DNA from: Halieaceae bacterium
Lineage (GTDB): Bacteria; Pseudomonadota; Gammaproteobacteria; Pseudomonadales; Halieaceae
Direction: 5' to 3'
DNA length: 5,409 bases
Assembly (NCBI GenBank): GCA_011523115.1
Contig: WTHO01000017.1
Span: forward strand, 1 to 5,409
The notes beneath the pieces are model-generated. The model searched no databases. It saw only the letters and a list, made by a program, of their open reading frames with translations, and was not told the DNA's origin. Made by a program: the position numbers and the translations under genes. This document shows positions 1 through 5,409 of this stretch, one piece after another; positions within the stretch are counted from its first letter, which is position 1; the number at the start of each line of letters is the position of its first letter.

Positions 1-824
1 TGCCACATTTGTGGCTTGTAGCTGTCAACGACTGCCCAGGGTAGCAGGCCGGCATCGACCATCTCGATCAGATCTTCGTCCTCCAGCGATTCGTCGACGG
101 CCTCTATTCGTATCGCCGGCTTGCCCTGGGCCACAAGGCGTTTGCTCAGCGCCCGGACACTCTCTGCATAGCTACTCGATAGGCGGACATAAACGGTTTT
201 GCCCGAGAGGTCTTCAAGCGAGGCCAACGGTGGTGCGCTGGGGCCAGTAACAAGAATCTCCTTCAGTGGTTTACTGACCGGGTTGGTGAAGTCAGCCTCT
301 GCTCGTCGACTTTCGGTGATGGTAGTACCGGCCATCACAATATCGCCGTAGCCCGATGCCAGCGCGGGGAAGAGCTGATCCCTCGACACCGGAATCACGG
401 CAACTTGCACCGTGAGGAGCCCGGTATTAAAGGCCTGATTGACCACCTTCTGCAGCTTTGCGGCGTACTCCTGCACAGTGCCACGGGGGCCATCTTCGAG
501 AAAATAGCGGCCCGGCCCGTAAACGGTGAGTACCCGAATCACTCGACGCTCCACCATGGTGTCCAGATCACCAAAATGCGGCATGACGCCAAAGCGTTTG
601 AGCCCGGGGGAGGAGCCTGTCACCGCCCGTGGGGCAGTGGCCCCGCTGTCACCTGAGGTAGTAGCGCTGCTCACCGCGGTTTGCTGAGTCGGTAGCGCCG
701 CTACGGGCGCCTCTGCCACACTTTTCTCGCCGCAGCCGCTCAGCAACAACACCGACACCAAAGCGAACAAAAAAGCGCTGATGGGGTGATTGACGGCAAG
801 TAGTGGAGAGGGCGGTAGGCGCAT
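1..824 (-). CDS. MltF-like lipoprotein, periplasmic solute-binding domain (partial, C-terminus off left edge)
   Basis: An open frame of 274 codons on the minus strand runs from an ATG at 824-822 off the left edge. The ATG has a GGAAG ribosome site 7 bases upstream (832-836). Residues 1-31 form a lipoprotein signal peptide: a hydrophobic stretch at about 15-28, then lipobox LSGC with Cys31, followed by Gly and no Asp at +2, which fits outer-membrane sorting. Residues 35-75 are an Ala/Ser/Thr/Pro-rich linker. From about residue 92 a family 3 solute-binding domain begins (RVIRVLTVYG), with the typical GDIVMAGTTITESRR segment at 160-174 and DFTNPV at 178-183. The later pattern (VTGP at 192-195, SSSY at 216-219, ESLEDEDLIEMVDAGLLP at 245-262) matches my memory of MltF-like proteins, which join this domain to a C-terminal SLT lytic transglycosylase domain that cleaves peptidoglycan. 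That catalytic domain would lie beyond the edge and is not seen. The alternative is a stand-alone binding lipoprotein. Confidence 0.8.
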   Translation of the reverse strand, partial: MRLPPSPLLAVNHPISAFLFALVSVLLLSGCGEKSVAEAPVAALPTQQTAVSSATTSGDSGATAPRAVTGSSPGLKRFGVMPHFGDLDTMVERRVIRVLTVYGPGRYFLEDGPRGTVQEYAAKLQKVVNQAFNTGLLTVQVAVIPVSRDQLFPALASGYGDIVMAGTTITESRRAEADFTNPVSKPLKEILVTGPSAPPLASLEDLSGKTVYVRLSSSYAESVRALSKRLVAQGKPAIRIEAVDESLEDEDLIEMVDAGLLPWAVVDSYKPQMW

Positions 825-872
825 GATATAGCTTCCAAATAAGAGGTCGCAGTTCATTTGATGTCGCGGTTT

Positions 873-890
873 TCCAGCGAATGTCCAGCG
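873..890. repeat. Short direct repeat TCCAGCG x2, 11-base period
   Basis: TCCAGCG occurs at 873-879 and again at 884-890, a repeat distance of 11 bases or about one helical turn. It lies in the 79-base gap between the quinone oxidoreductase stop and the start of the MltF-like gene, roughly 50-65 bases upstream of that ATG. Same-face half-sites of this kind can bind a regulator, but a seven-base repeat may be chance. The same gap shows no T-rich hairpin terminator and no convincing -35/-10 pair, so the MltF-like gene may be read through from the gene upstream. Confidence 0.3.
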
Positions 891-903
891 GTTGACCGTG
901 CCG

Positions 904-1890
904 CTATCCCATCGTCTGACATTCCATCACCAACTTACCAAAATGCGTGCCGACTCGCATATGTTCGTGGGCGGCCAAGACCTCGCTCAGCGGATAGCAG
1001 CTGTCGATGATGGGCCGGATTTCGCCCGCTAAGATGCGCGGCCATATCTGCTCGCGAATTGCGTCAAAACAGCGCGCCCGGGAGGCGGTTTCCAGTCGTC
1101 GCAGCGTGCTGCCCGTCAAGGTCAGTCGTTTCATGAATAGCGTGGCAAGATTGATTTCACTCTGCATGCCACGCATCACGCCAATGCTGACAATTCGGCC
1201 ATCCGGTGCTGCCAGGTCGAAATTAGCCTGCATCAGGTCACCGCCGGCGATATCCAGAATCACGTCAATCTCACCCGCGTAACCGGCGTTGGTAAACTGC
1301 TCGATGAGCTGTCCGTCCCGATGGTTGGCGACAAAGTGGGCCCCCAGTGCGCTCACCGCGTCGCATCGCGCCTGAGACCCGGCCGTGGAGAGCACGGTGG
1401 CACCCATGGTGGCCGCCATCTGCACGCCAATGGAGCCGATCCCGCTGCTACCACCATGTATGAGAACGGTATCACCCGCGCTGAGTTGACCCCGCTCGAC
1501 GACGTTGTACCACACCGTGAGAAGCGCTTCGGGAAGGGCGGCGCCTTCTTTGGTGGTCAGGGTATCGGGGAGCATCAGGCAGTGGTCCTCGCGGGCCATT
1601 GCGAGGGTGGCGTAGCCGCCGCCATGGGTCAGCGCACAGACCCGGGCTCCGACCGCGAGGTGCTCGCAGCGGGCACCGACCGCGACGACTTCGCCGGCAA
1701 CCTCGAGTCCCGGTACGGGCGACGCATCGGCAGGTGGTGGGTAAAGCCCCAGCCGCTGTAGCAGATCAGCGCGATTAATGCCCGCGTGGTGCACTGATAT
1801 CAGCACCTCATCATCGGCGGGTGAGGGTAGTTGGTCGCAGATGACATCAACCGTCTCGGGGGTTGTGAATTCGATGTAGTGTCTGTCCAT
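904..1890 (-). CDS. NAD(P)H quinone oxidoreductase, zinc-free MDR, PIG3 type
   Basis: The 328-residue product has the usual length for the PIG3 branch of zinc-independent medium-chain dehydrogenase/reductases, cytosolic enzymes that use NADPH to reduce quinones or related activated carbonyls. The substrate-side domain (about 1-120) carries the family signature GINRADLLQRLGLYPPP (37-53), GLEVAGEVVAVG (61-72) and GGGYA (90-94). The Rossmann domain follows, with ALPEALLTVWYN (118-129) and nucleotide loop HGGSSGIGS (145-153). The C-terminal part keeps GSTLR and FGKLVME. No structural-zinc Cys cluster is seen, as expected. The start ATG at 1890-1888 aligns well with family N-termini, although its ribosome site is weak (GAG about 5 bases upstream). 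It is divergent from the alcohol dehydrogenase and reads toward the MltF-like gene. The exact substrate is unknown; family assignment is secure. Confidence 0.93.
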   Translation of the reverse strand: MDRHYIEFTTPETVDVICDQLPSPADDEVLISVHHAGINRADLLQRLGLYPPPADASPVPGLEVAGEVVAVGARCEHLAVGARVCALTHGGGYATLAMAREDHCLMLPDTLTTKEGAALPEALLTVWYNVVERGQLSAGDTVLIHGGSSGIGSIGVQMAATMGATVLSTAGSQARCDAVSALGAHFVANHRDGQLIEQFTNAGYAGEIDVILDIAGGDLMQANFDLAAPDGRIVSIGVMRGMQSEINLATLFMKRLTLTGSTLRRLETASRARCFDAIREQIWPRILAGEIRPIIDSCYPLSEVLAAHEHMRVGTHFGKLVMECQTMG

Positions 1891-1992
1891 GGACTCGCTC
1901 GCGGATTCTGTCTGGTCAACGCAGATTGGGTGTTGCTGGCGCGCTGAGGTCGATAGACTACCCTGTCAGGCGGCTTTCCGGGAGCGGACGTT
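1891..1992. promoter_or_regulatory. Divergent intergenic region between quinone oxidoreductase and alcohol dehydrogenase
   Basis: These 102 bases separate two divergently read genes, so promoters for both should lie here unless they are within the genes. On the plus strand TTGCTG (1933-1938) and TAGACT (1954-1959) resemble -35 and -10 boxes, but the 15-base spacer is short and each box is imperfect. I found no good pair for the minus strand. The ribosome site of the dehydrogenase, GGGAG at 1980-1984, sits 8 bases before its ATG. CTGA (1944-1947) and TCAG (1966-1969) bracket the -10-like box, but the matching arms are only four bases. The promoter assignment is tentative. Confidence 0.35.
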
Positions 1993-3204
1993 ATGTTGAG
2001 ATCCATGCCACTGCGGCGACTCAAGCGCGGTTTCAAGTTGGGACTGATCAAATTGCTGATTGGCAATAAAGCCGCGGGGGTTCACCTGTCCTATGTTGGA
2101 CGGGGCTCAGCGGCTGATCTGTGTCGTCGCATCGCAGATATTGGTCACACCGATGTGCTCGTGGTCACCGACAAGGCGCTGAAGGAGCTCGGTTTGGCAG
2201 AGCAGGCGTTGTCCGGATTGACCGAGGCGGGCGTGACGCTGCACTGGTATGCCGGCGTCGATCCTGACCCGACCTTTGCCCACGTACTCGAAGGCCGGGA
2301 GGTGCTGAGATCGGCAGGATGCACCGCCATCGTCGCGGTCGGTGGCGGCTCGTCGATGGACGCGGCGAAAATTATTGCCTGTACCCGCTCCAGTGATGAA
2401 TCGCCAGATCAATGGGTGGGGCTCAATAAGATTCCCGATGATGTATTGCCGGTCTACGCCATTCCCACGACATCAGGGACAGGCAGCGAGGCGACAATGG
2501 GTGCAGTGATTAAAGACCCTGCCGAGCAACTCAAGCACATCATTGTCGGCGATGATTTGTTACCGCAGGCCGTCGCTTTGGATCCTGAGCTGCTGCTAGG
2601 GTTGCCCGGCGCAGTGACAGCGGCGACCGGCATTGACGCGCTCACGCATGGTATCGAGGCTTATATCTGTATCTGGGATCGCGGCACACGGCAGGAGAAC
2701 GGCCGCCTTGCGGTACAAGGCGTTTTCCGTTGGCTCGAGCGCGCTGTGAGTCATCCGGAGGATATCGAGGCCCGGCAGGGGATGGCGGTCGCCGCTTATC
2801 ACGCCGGTGTCGCCATCAATCAGGTCGGCGTGGGGAACGTGCACGCGATAGCCCATCAATTGGGTGCCCGGTATGGCATCCCTCATGGCCAGGCCAATGC
2901 GTTGGCCTTGCCCCATGTCCTGCAGGCCTGCCTGGCCGATGCCGAAACCGCGCTTGCTGAGCTTGCCGTGGTGACCGCCGTCTCCGACGCGGCGTCGCCG
3001 GCTGCGCGCGCGCAGGCCTTTGTTGATGCGGTGACAGACTTGATCAGGAAGGTTGGCATCGATGAGACCGACGCCCGAATCCAAGCGGCCGACTGGGAAG
3101 TCCTGGCCCACGCGGCGATGGACGAGAGCGATGGCTATGTGTCGCCGCGGCTGCTGACCAAGCCGGAAATCATGGATACGTTAAAGCGTATTACCGCCGG
3201 CTGA
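1993..3204 (+). CDS. Iron-containing (group III) alcohol dehydrogenase
   Basis: The 403-residue product belongs to the Fe-ADH family, which oxidises alcohols or reduces aldehydes and ketones with NAD(P). The N-terminal alpha/beta domain carries the dinucleotide-binding motif GGGSSMDAAK (117-126) and PTTSGTGSEAT (158-168). The helical domain carries the metal site. By alignment with FucO, the ligands are Asp215 and His219 (in GIDALTHGIEAY), His284 (in VHAIAHQLG) and His298 (in GIPHGQANA), and His288 is also conserved. All are intact. The ATG at 1993 has GGGAG 8 bases upstream; a second in-frame ATG at 2005 would remove four residues. Residues 7-24 (LRRLKRGFKLGLIKLLIG) form a basic amphipathic segment ahead of the normal domain start near 31, possibly a membrane-surface anchor. 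The 3' end overlaps the convergent esterase by 14 bases. The substrate cannot be told from sequence. Confidence 0.94.
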   Translation: MLRSMPLRRLKRGFKLGLIKLLIGNKAAGVHLSYVGRGSAADLCRRIADIGHTDVLVVTDKALKELGLAEQALSGLTEAGVTLHWYAGVDPDPTFAHVLEGREVLRSAGCTAIVAVGGGSSMDAAKIIACTRSSDESPDQWVGLNKIPDDVLPVYAIPTTSGTGSEATMGAVIKDPAEQLKHIIVGDDLLPQAVALDPELLLGLPGAVTAATGIDALTHGIEAYICIWDRGTRQENGRLAVQGVFRWLERAVSHPEDIEARQGMAVAAYHAGVAINQVGVGNVHAIAHQLGARYGIPHGQANALALPHVLQACLADAETALAELAVVTAVSDAASPAARAQAFVDAVTDLIRKVGIDETDARIQAADWEVLAHAAMDESDGYVSPRLLTKPEIMDTLKRITAG

Positions 3205-4075
3205 TTTCTTTGATCCAGGCACCCGCCAGCGCCATGAATCGCTGGTGCCCGGGGGTGGGCCCCTCCGAGCAGGGAAAGCCATGCGCCTCATCGGGGAAAT
3301 GCTCGTGCTGCACGTTAACGCCGGCGAGGTCCAGCGCCTTGGCGAGTCTCCTGCCGTCATCCCTGAGTGGATCCCGCTCAGCCGTGATCAGCAGTGAGCG
3401 CGGGAACCCGGCAAATGAGATCCTCCGGCCGGGAAACATGATCTCGATTTTTGGGTCTGCGGGGGCCAAGCCGTTGAGATAAGTATCGGTGAACCACCGC
3501 ATAATATTGGTGGTCAGCGGCCCGCTCTTCGCGTGCTCGGTATAGGAGCGGACCTCGGCGTGATAGTGCTGGGTTGCAGGGTAAATCATCAGGCAGCCCC
3601 GCAAGCGCGGTTCATCTGGCATTCTGGCCGCGGTGGCCAGCGCCAAGTTGCCGCCGGCGCTATCCCCCGCGAGCACCACCTCGCCGTTATTGGGCGCGAG
3701 CGCGTTGAGGTTATCGATGATCCAGCGCGATGCGGCCATGGCATCTTCATGGGCAGCAGGGAAGGGGTGCTCCGGCGCCAGACGGTAATCGATCGACATG
3801 ACCGAGCACCGCGTTTTGGCGGCCAGCAGCAGGCAAAAGGGGTGATGGGTATCGAGGTCACCGATCGTCCAGCCGCCGCCGTGAAAATAAATCATCAGCG
3901 GGCGCTTACGCGAGCCGTGGTACATCCGTGCGCTGAGTGTGTGCCCTTGCAGAGGTAGCTGCAGCGAACTGGTGTTGAGCTCCGGCAGTGGGGTGTTCTC
4001 CCACGCCAATCGATTCATGCGCCGGTAGTACCAGCGGTACGCAAGCGTTTTGAGTCGATTTCTGAGCGTTGTCAC
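3191..4075 (-). CDS. Alpha/beta hydrolase, HSL-family (class IV) carboxylesterase
   Basis: The 294-residue product is an alpha/beta-hydrolase of the hormone-sensitive lipase family, enzymes that hydrolyse short to medium acyl esters. It shows the oxyanion-hole motif HGGGW (65-69), the family signature DYRLAPEHPFPAA (96-108), nucleophile elbow GDSAGG with Ser139, acid Asp235 in ERDPLRD and base His265 in EAHGF, so the triad is complete. No signal peptide is evident; the N-terminus is basic (RNRLKTLAYRWYYRR), so a cytoplasmic location is likely. The chosen start is GTG at 4075-4073. The next ATG (codon 20, 4018-4016) has no ribosome site and would cut into the N-terminal cap. The gene begins 6 bases after the stop of the MBL-fold gene, which suggests one transcript and coupled translation. 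Its 3' end overlaps the convergent alcohol dehydrogenase by 14 bases. Confidence 0.92.
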   Translation of the reverse strand: MTTLRNRLKTLAYRWYYRRMNRLAWENTPLPELNTSSLQLPLQGHTLSARMYHGSRKRPLMIYFHGGGWTIGDLDTHHPFCLLLAAKTRCSVMSIDYRLAPEHPFPAAHEDAMAASRWIIDNLNALAPNNGEVVLAGDSAGGNLALATAARMPDEPRLRGCLMIYPATQHYHAEVRSYTEHAKSGPLTTNIMRWFTDTYLNGLAPADPKIEIMFPGRRISFAGFPRSLLITAERDPLRDDGRRLAKALDLAGVNVQHEHFPDEAHGFPCSEGPTPGHQRFMALAGAWIKEISRR

Positions 4076-4081
4076 ACGTAA

Positions 4082-5164
4082 TTACTCTGCGTCGATGTAC
4101 CGCGCCTCTGGATCGGATTGGTACTCGTAGCGGTCGTCGGCATTGACTCTCCGCGTGATGTTACCGCGGTGCAAAAGATAATTCAGGTGTGCCACGGTTT
4201 CACCAGTCGCCATCTGGATCTCGCCGTCACCGATTTCCCGCCCAAACAGGCAGCCGAAGCACTCGGGCAAGAGTTTAGGTTCCATCAGCAAGTCGTAGAG
4301 GTTGGCCAGCGCCAGCCGATGGCTGTCGATGATCTGATTGAGTCGCACGCGCACACCGGTGAACGGTGACTGATGTGCCGGCAGCACCAGCAGATCCTCG
4401 GGCAACATCCCCAGTAGCCGTGTGCTCGATGCCAGCCAGGCCTCCAGTGGGTTGCCATCGGGTTCAGTCGGGAACACCGAGACGTTCGGTGTAATGCGCG
4501 GCAGTATCTGATCACCGGCGATGACCAACTGCAGGGCCGGGCAGTACAGGCAGGCATGATCGGGAGAGTGGCCCTGACCGGTCACGACCTGCCAGTAGCG
4601 ACCACCGATCGACAGCGTTTGTCGGTCGCTGAGGCGTTGGTAATTATGGGGCAGGGGTGTTGCGAACTGGCCGAAACTTCCAAAGCGCTCCCGATAGTTC
4701 TCCAACTGCTCGTCGGAAAACCCGGTTCGATGATAGAACGACGTTGCAGCGGGCGGCGCCTGCTCGCCGGTGTAGCCCATGATGAGGCTACCCGTCAGGA
4801 ACTCGGCCTGCGTCATATGCAGGTCGCATGCGAATCGCTCGCAGAGCCAGCCGGCGAGTCCGATATGGTCGGGGTGCATGTGCGTGCAAATCACGCGCTG
4901 CACCGGCTTGCCCTCCATAAACCCGTCGAAAAGCGCTTCCCAATGCGCTTTGGCTGAATCGAGGTTCAGGCAGGTGTCGACAATCGTCCAGCCGTCCCCA
5001 TCCTCGAGCAACCACAGGTTAATGTGGTTGAGAGGGCCGGGCATGGTGAAACGAACCCACCAGACCCCGGGCGCTACCTCAAAGGGGTCATCGCCAGGGT
5101 GCTCCAGCCTCCCCCAGGGATAGGTCAGTCCTCGGTACTGCTCATCGACGCGTTGCAGAGTCAT
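4082..5164 (-). CDS. MBL-fold metallo-hydrolase with C-terminal winged-helix-like region
   Basis: The 360-residue product is a metallo-beta-lactamase-fold hydrolase of the glyoxalase II/LACTB2-like sort. The metal-binding set is complete: His95, His97, Asp99 and His100 in THMHPDHIGLAG, His199 in GHSPDH, Asp218 in AGDQIL and His264 in LPAHQSPF. This predicts a two-metal site that cleaves ester, thioester, lactone or phosphodiester bonds. An insertion rich in aromatic and charged residues (about 125-180) separates the first motif from His199 and may shape the pocket. The C-terminal segment around ETVAHLNYLLHRGNITR resembles the winged-helix tail of LACTB2-like proteins. No signal peptide is seen. 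The ATG at 5164-5162 follows a GAGTGAGG purine stretch whose last G is 4 bases away. It is the first gene of a two-gene operon with the esterase and is divergent from the right-edge gene. The natural substrate is unknown. Confidence 0.92.
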   Translation of the reverse strand: MTLQRVDEQYRGLTYPWGRLEHPGDDPFEVAPGVWWVRFTMPGPLNHINLWLLEDGDGWTIVDTCLNLDSAKAHWEALFDGFMEGKPVQRVICTHMHPDHIGLAGWLCERFACDLHMTQAEFLTGSLIMGYTGEQAPPAATSFYHRTGFSDEQLENYRERFGSFGQFATPLPHNYQRLSDRQTLSIGGRYWQVVTGQGHSPDHACLYCPALQLVIAGDQILPRITPNVSVFPTEPDGNPLEAWLASSTRLLGMLPEDLLVLPAHQSPFTGVRVRLNQIIDSHRLALANLYDLLMEPKLLPECFGCLFGREIGDGEIQMATGETVAHLNYLLHRGNITRRVNADDRYEYQSDPEARYIDAE

Positions 5165-5190
5165 AGGTCCTCACTCATTGAGCCGGCAGT

Positions 5191-5212
5191 GTGCGCGTCA
5201 GCGCACGCGCTG
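5191..5212. repeat. Three overlapping perfect palindromes in one 22-base stretch
   Basis: Three perfect inverted repeats share these bases: GTGCGC/GCGCAC (5191-5196 with 5201-5206, 4-base gap), GCGCGT/ACGCGC (5193-5198 with 5205-5210, 6-base gap) and CAGCGC/GCGCTG (5199-5204 with 5207-5212, 2-base gap). The stretch is 26 bases upstream of the MBL gene start and 26 bases from the -35 box of the divergent promoter. It could be an operator, or a 5' leader hairpin of the MBL-esterase transcript. There is no T-tract, so it is not a typical terminator. Alternating GC runs readily give such symmetry by chance. Confidence 0.5.
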
Positions 5213-5238
5213 TCTAGCAAGCTCTCCCTTTGGGGTTA

Positions 5239-5267
5239 CTGACAGCCTCGATGTCGGATGTGATACT
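5239..5267 (+). promoter_or_regulatory. Sigma70-type promoter for the right-edge gene
   Basis: CTGACA at 5239-5244 matches five of six bases of the TTGACA -35 consensus. After a 17-base spacer comes GATACT at 5262-5267, matching four of six -10 bases and preceded by TGT (5259-5261), the extended -10 element. The transcript would start near 5274, leaving a leader of about 80 bases before the ATG at 5356. The spacing and the extended -10 make this the best promoter candidate in the window; activity is inferred. Confidence 0.6.
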
Positions 5268-5287
5268 AAAAACCGATAAAGACTGTT

Positions 5288-5325
5288 TGCAGGTTGGGAT
5301 GCCAAGCGCGCCTCGCTAACCTGCA
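5288..5325. repeat. Inverted repeat TGCAGGTT/AACCTGCA in the leader of the right-edge gene
   Basis: TGCAGGTT (5288-5295) and its exact reverse complement AACCTGCA (5318-5325) flank a 22-base GC-rich middle. Further out, GACTG (5281-5285) and CAGTC (5324-5328) are also complementary, giving an alternative pairing. The repeat lies just downstream of the predicted transcription start and ends 30 bases before the ATG. It could be an operator bound by a dimeric repressor or a stem in the mRNA leader. No T-run follows it, so it is not an intrinsic terminator. Confidence 0.5.
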
Positions 5326-5342
5326 GTCGACACCCGTCAGCC

Positions 5343-5348
5343 AGAGGA
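5343..5348 (+). promoter_or_regulatory. Ribosome binding site AGAGGA
   Basis: AGAGGA ends 7 bases before the ATG at 5356. It is the strongest Shine-Dalgarno match in the window and supports the start of the right-edge gene, of which only 18 codons are visible. Confidence 0.75.
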
Positions 5349-5355
5349 AAGCATC

Positions 5356-5409
5356 ATGACCGCGACGCTCGATACGCAGGCACTCAAGCAGCTGGATCAG
5401 GCGCACCAT
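5356..5409 (+). CDS. N-terminus of a gene, probably a class III (omega) aminotransferase (partial)
   Basis: Only 18 codons are present before the right edge, encoding MTATLDTQALKQLDQAHH. The start is well supported by AGAGGA 7 bases upstream and by a good promoter further up. The ending LDQAHH resembles the N-terminus of PLP-dependent class III aminotransferases of the putrescine/omega-amino acid:pyruvate type, where a Leu-Asp-x-x-His-His segment usually leads into a His-Pro-Phe motif. Those enzymes move amino groups from diamines or omega-amino acids to pyruvate. The match rests on recall over few residues, and no catalytic part is visible, so the product name is tentative while the existence of the gene is likely. 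Confidence 0.55.
   Translation, partial: MTATLDTQALKQLDQAHH

Noticed and set aside
405..656. 83-codon plus-strand frame near the left edge
   Set aside because: The minus strand here encodes the conserved solute-binding lipoprotein, which explains the open frame.
1321..1761. 146-codon open frame on the plus strand inside the quinone oxidoreductase
   Set aside because: It is antisense to a clearly conserved gene and its translation shows no family motifs; long antisense frames are expected at this base composition.
1944..1969. CTGA...TCAG palindrome around the -10-like box upstream of the alcohol dehydrogenase
   Set aside because: Only the outer four bases are symmetric; the interior does not match, so it is not a supported operator.
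2596..3111. 171-codon open frame on the minus strand inside the alcohol dehydrogenase
   Set aside because: It is antisense to the Fe-ADH metal-binding region; the product has no recognisable domain, and the plus-strand frame holds all catalytic residues.
3246..3270. GC-rich hairpin (GGGG/CCCC) just past the alcohol dehydrogenase stop as a terminator
   Set aside because: The stem is only about four pairs, there is no T-tract, and it lies within esterase coding sequence.
3533..3958. 141-codon plus-strand frame inside the esterase
   Set aside because: It is a shadow of the esterase coding frame, with no domain signature and no supporting ribosome site identified.
4556..4957. 133-codon plus-strand frame inside the MBL gene
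   Set aside because: It is antisense to the metal-binding motifs of a well-supported gene; its translation looks non-protein-like.
5165..5260. Minus-strand promoter for the MBL-esterase operon
   Set aside because: TAGACA and TTGCTA fragments occur, but no -35/-10 pair with acceptable spacing could be assembled.

Overview
The window looks like ordinary chromosomal DNA from a Gram-negative, probably gammaproteobacterial, organism. The sequence is moderately GC-rich and densely coded, with short intergenic gaps. It carries an outer-membrane-type lipoprotein related to lytic transglycosylase F, and all its protein families are common in aerobic proteobacteria. A marine or environmental heterotroph is my inference; no taxonomic marker gene is present. 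I see no tRNA, rRNA, CRISPR array, insertion sequence, integrase or phage gene.

Layout from left to right. (1) 1-824, minus: N-terminal part of a lipoprotein with a periplasmic solute-binding (family 3) domain of the MltF-like type; it runs off the left edge. (2) 904-1890, minus: complete zinc-free quinone oxidoreductase of the PIG3 type. (3) 1891-1992: gap between divergent genes. (4) 1993-3204, plus: complete iron-containing (group III) alcohol dehydrogenase with a basic amphipathic N-terminal extension. (5) 3191-4075, minus: hormone-sensitive-lipase-type alpha/beta hydrolase, whose stop overlaps the dehydrogenase stop by 14 bases. (6) 4082-5164, minus: metallo-beta-lactamase-fold hydrolase, 6 bases upstream of the esterase, so the two form a tight operon. 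(7) 5165-5355: gap between divergent genes holding overlapping palindromes, a good sigma70-type promoter and a leader inverted repeat. (8) 5356-5409, plus: first 18 codons of a gene whose start resembles class III (omega) aminotransferases; it runs off the right edge.

The middle of the window is a small set of oxidoreductases and hydrolases: quinone or enone reductase, alcohol dehydrogenase, carboxylesterase and MBL hydrolase, perhaps with an aminotransferase. Together they could open esters or thioesters and process the resulting alcohols or carbonyls, but no substrate can be read from the sequence and no regulator or transporter for such a pathway lies in the window. All complete genes keep their catalytic residues, and none is broken. 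I did not find a convincing novel system; the points most worth a second look are the two non-coding repeat structures in the right-hand intergenic region and the uncharacterised gene combination.
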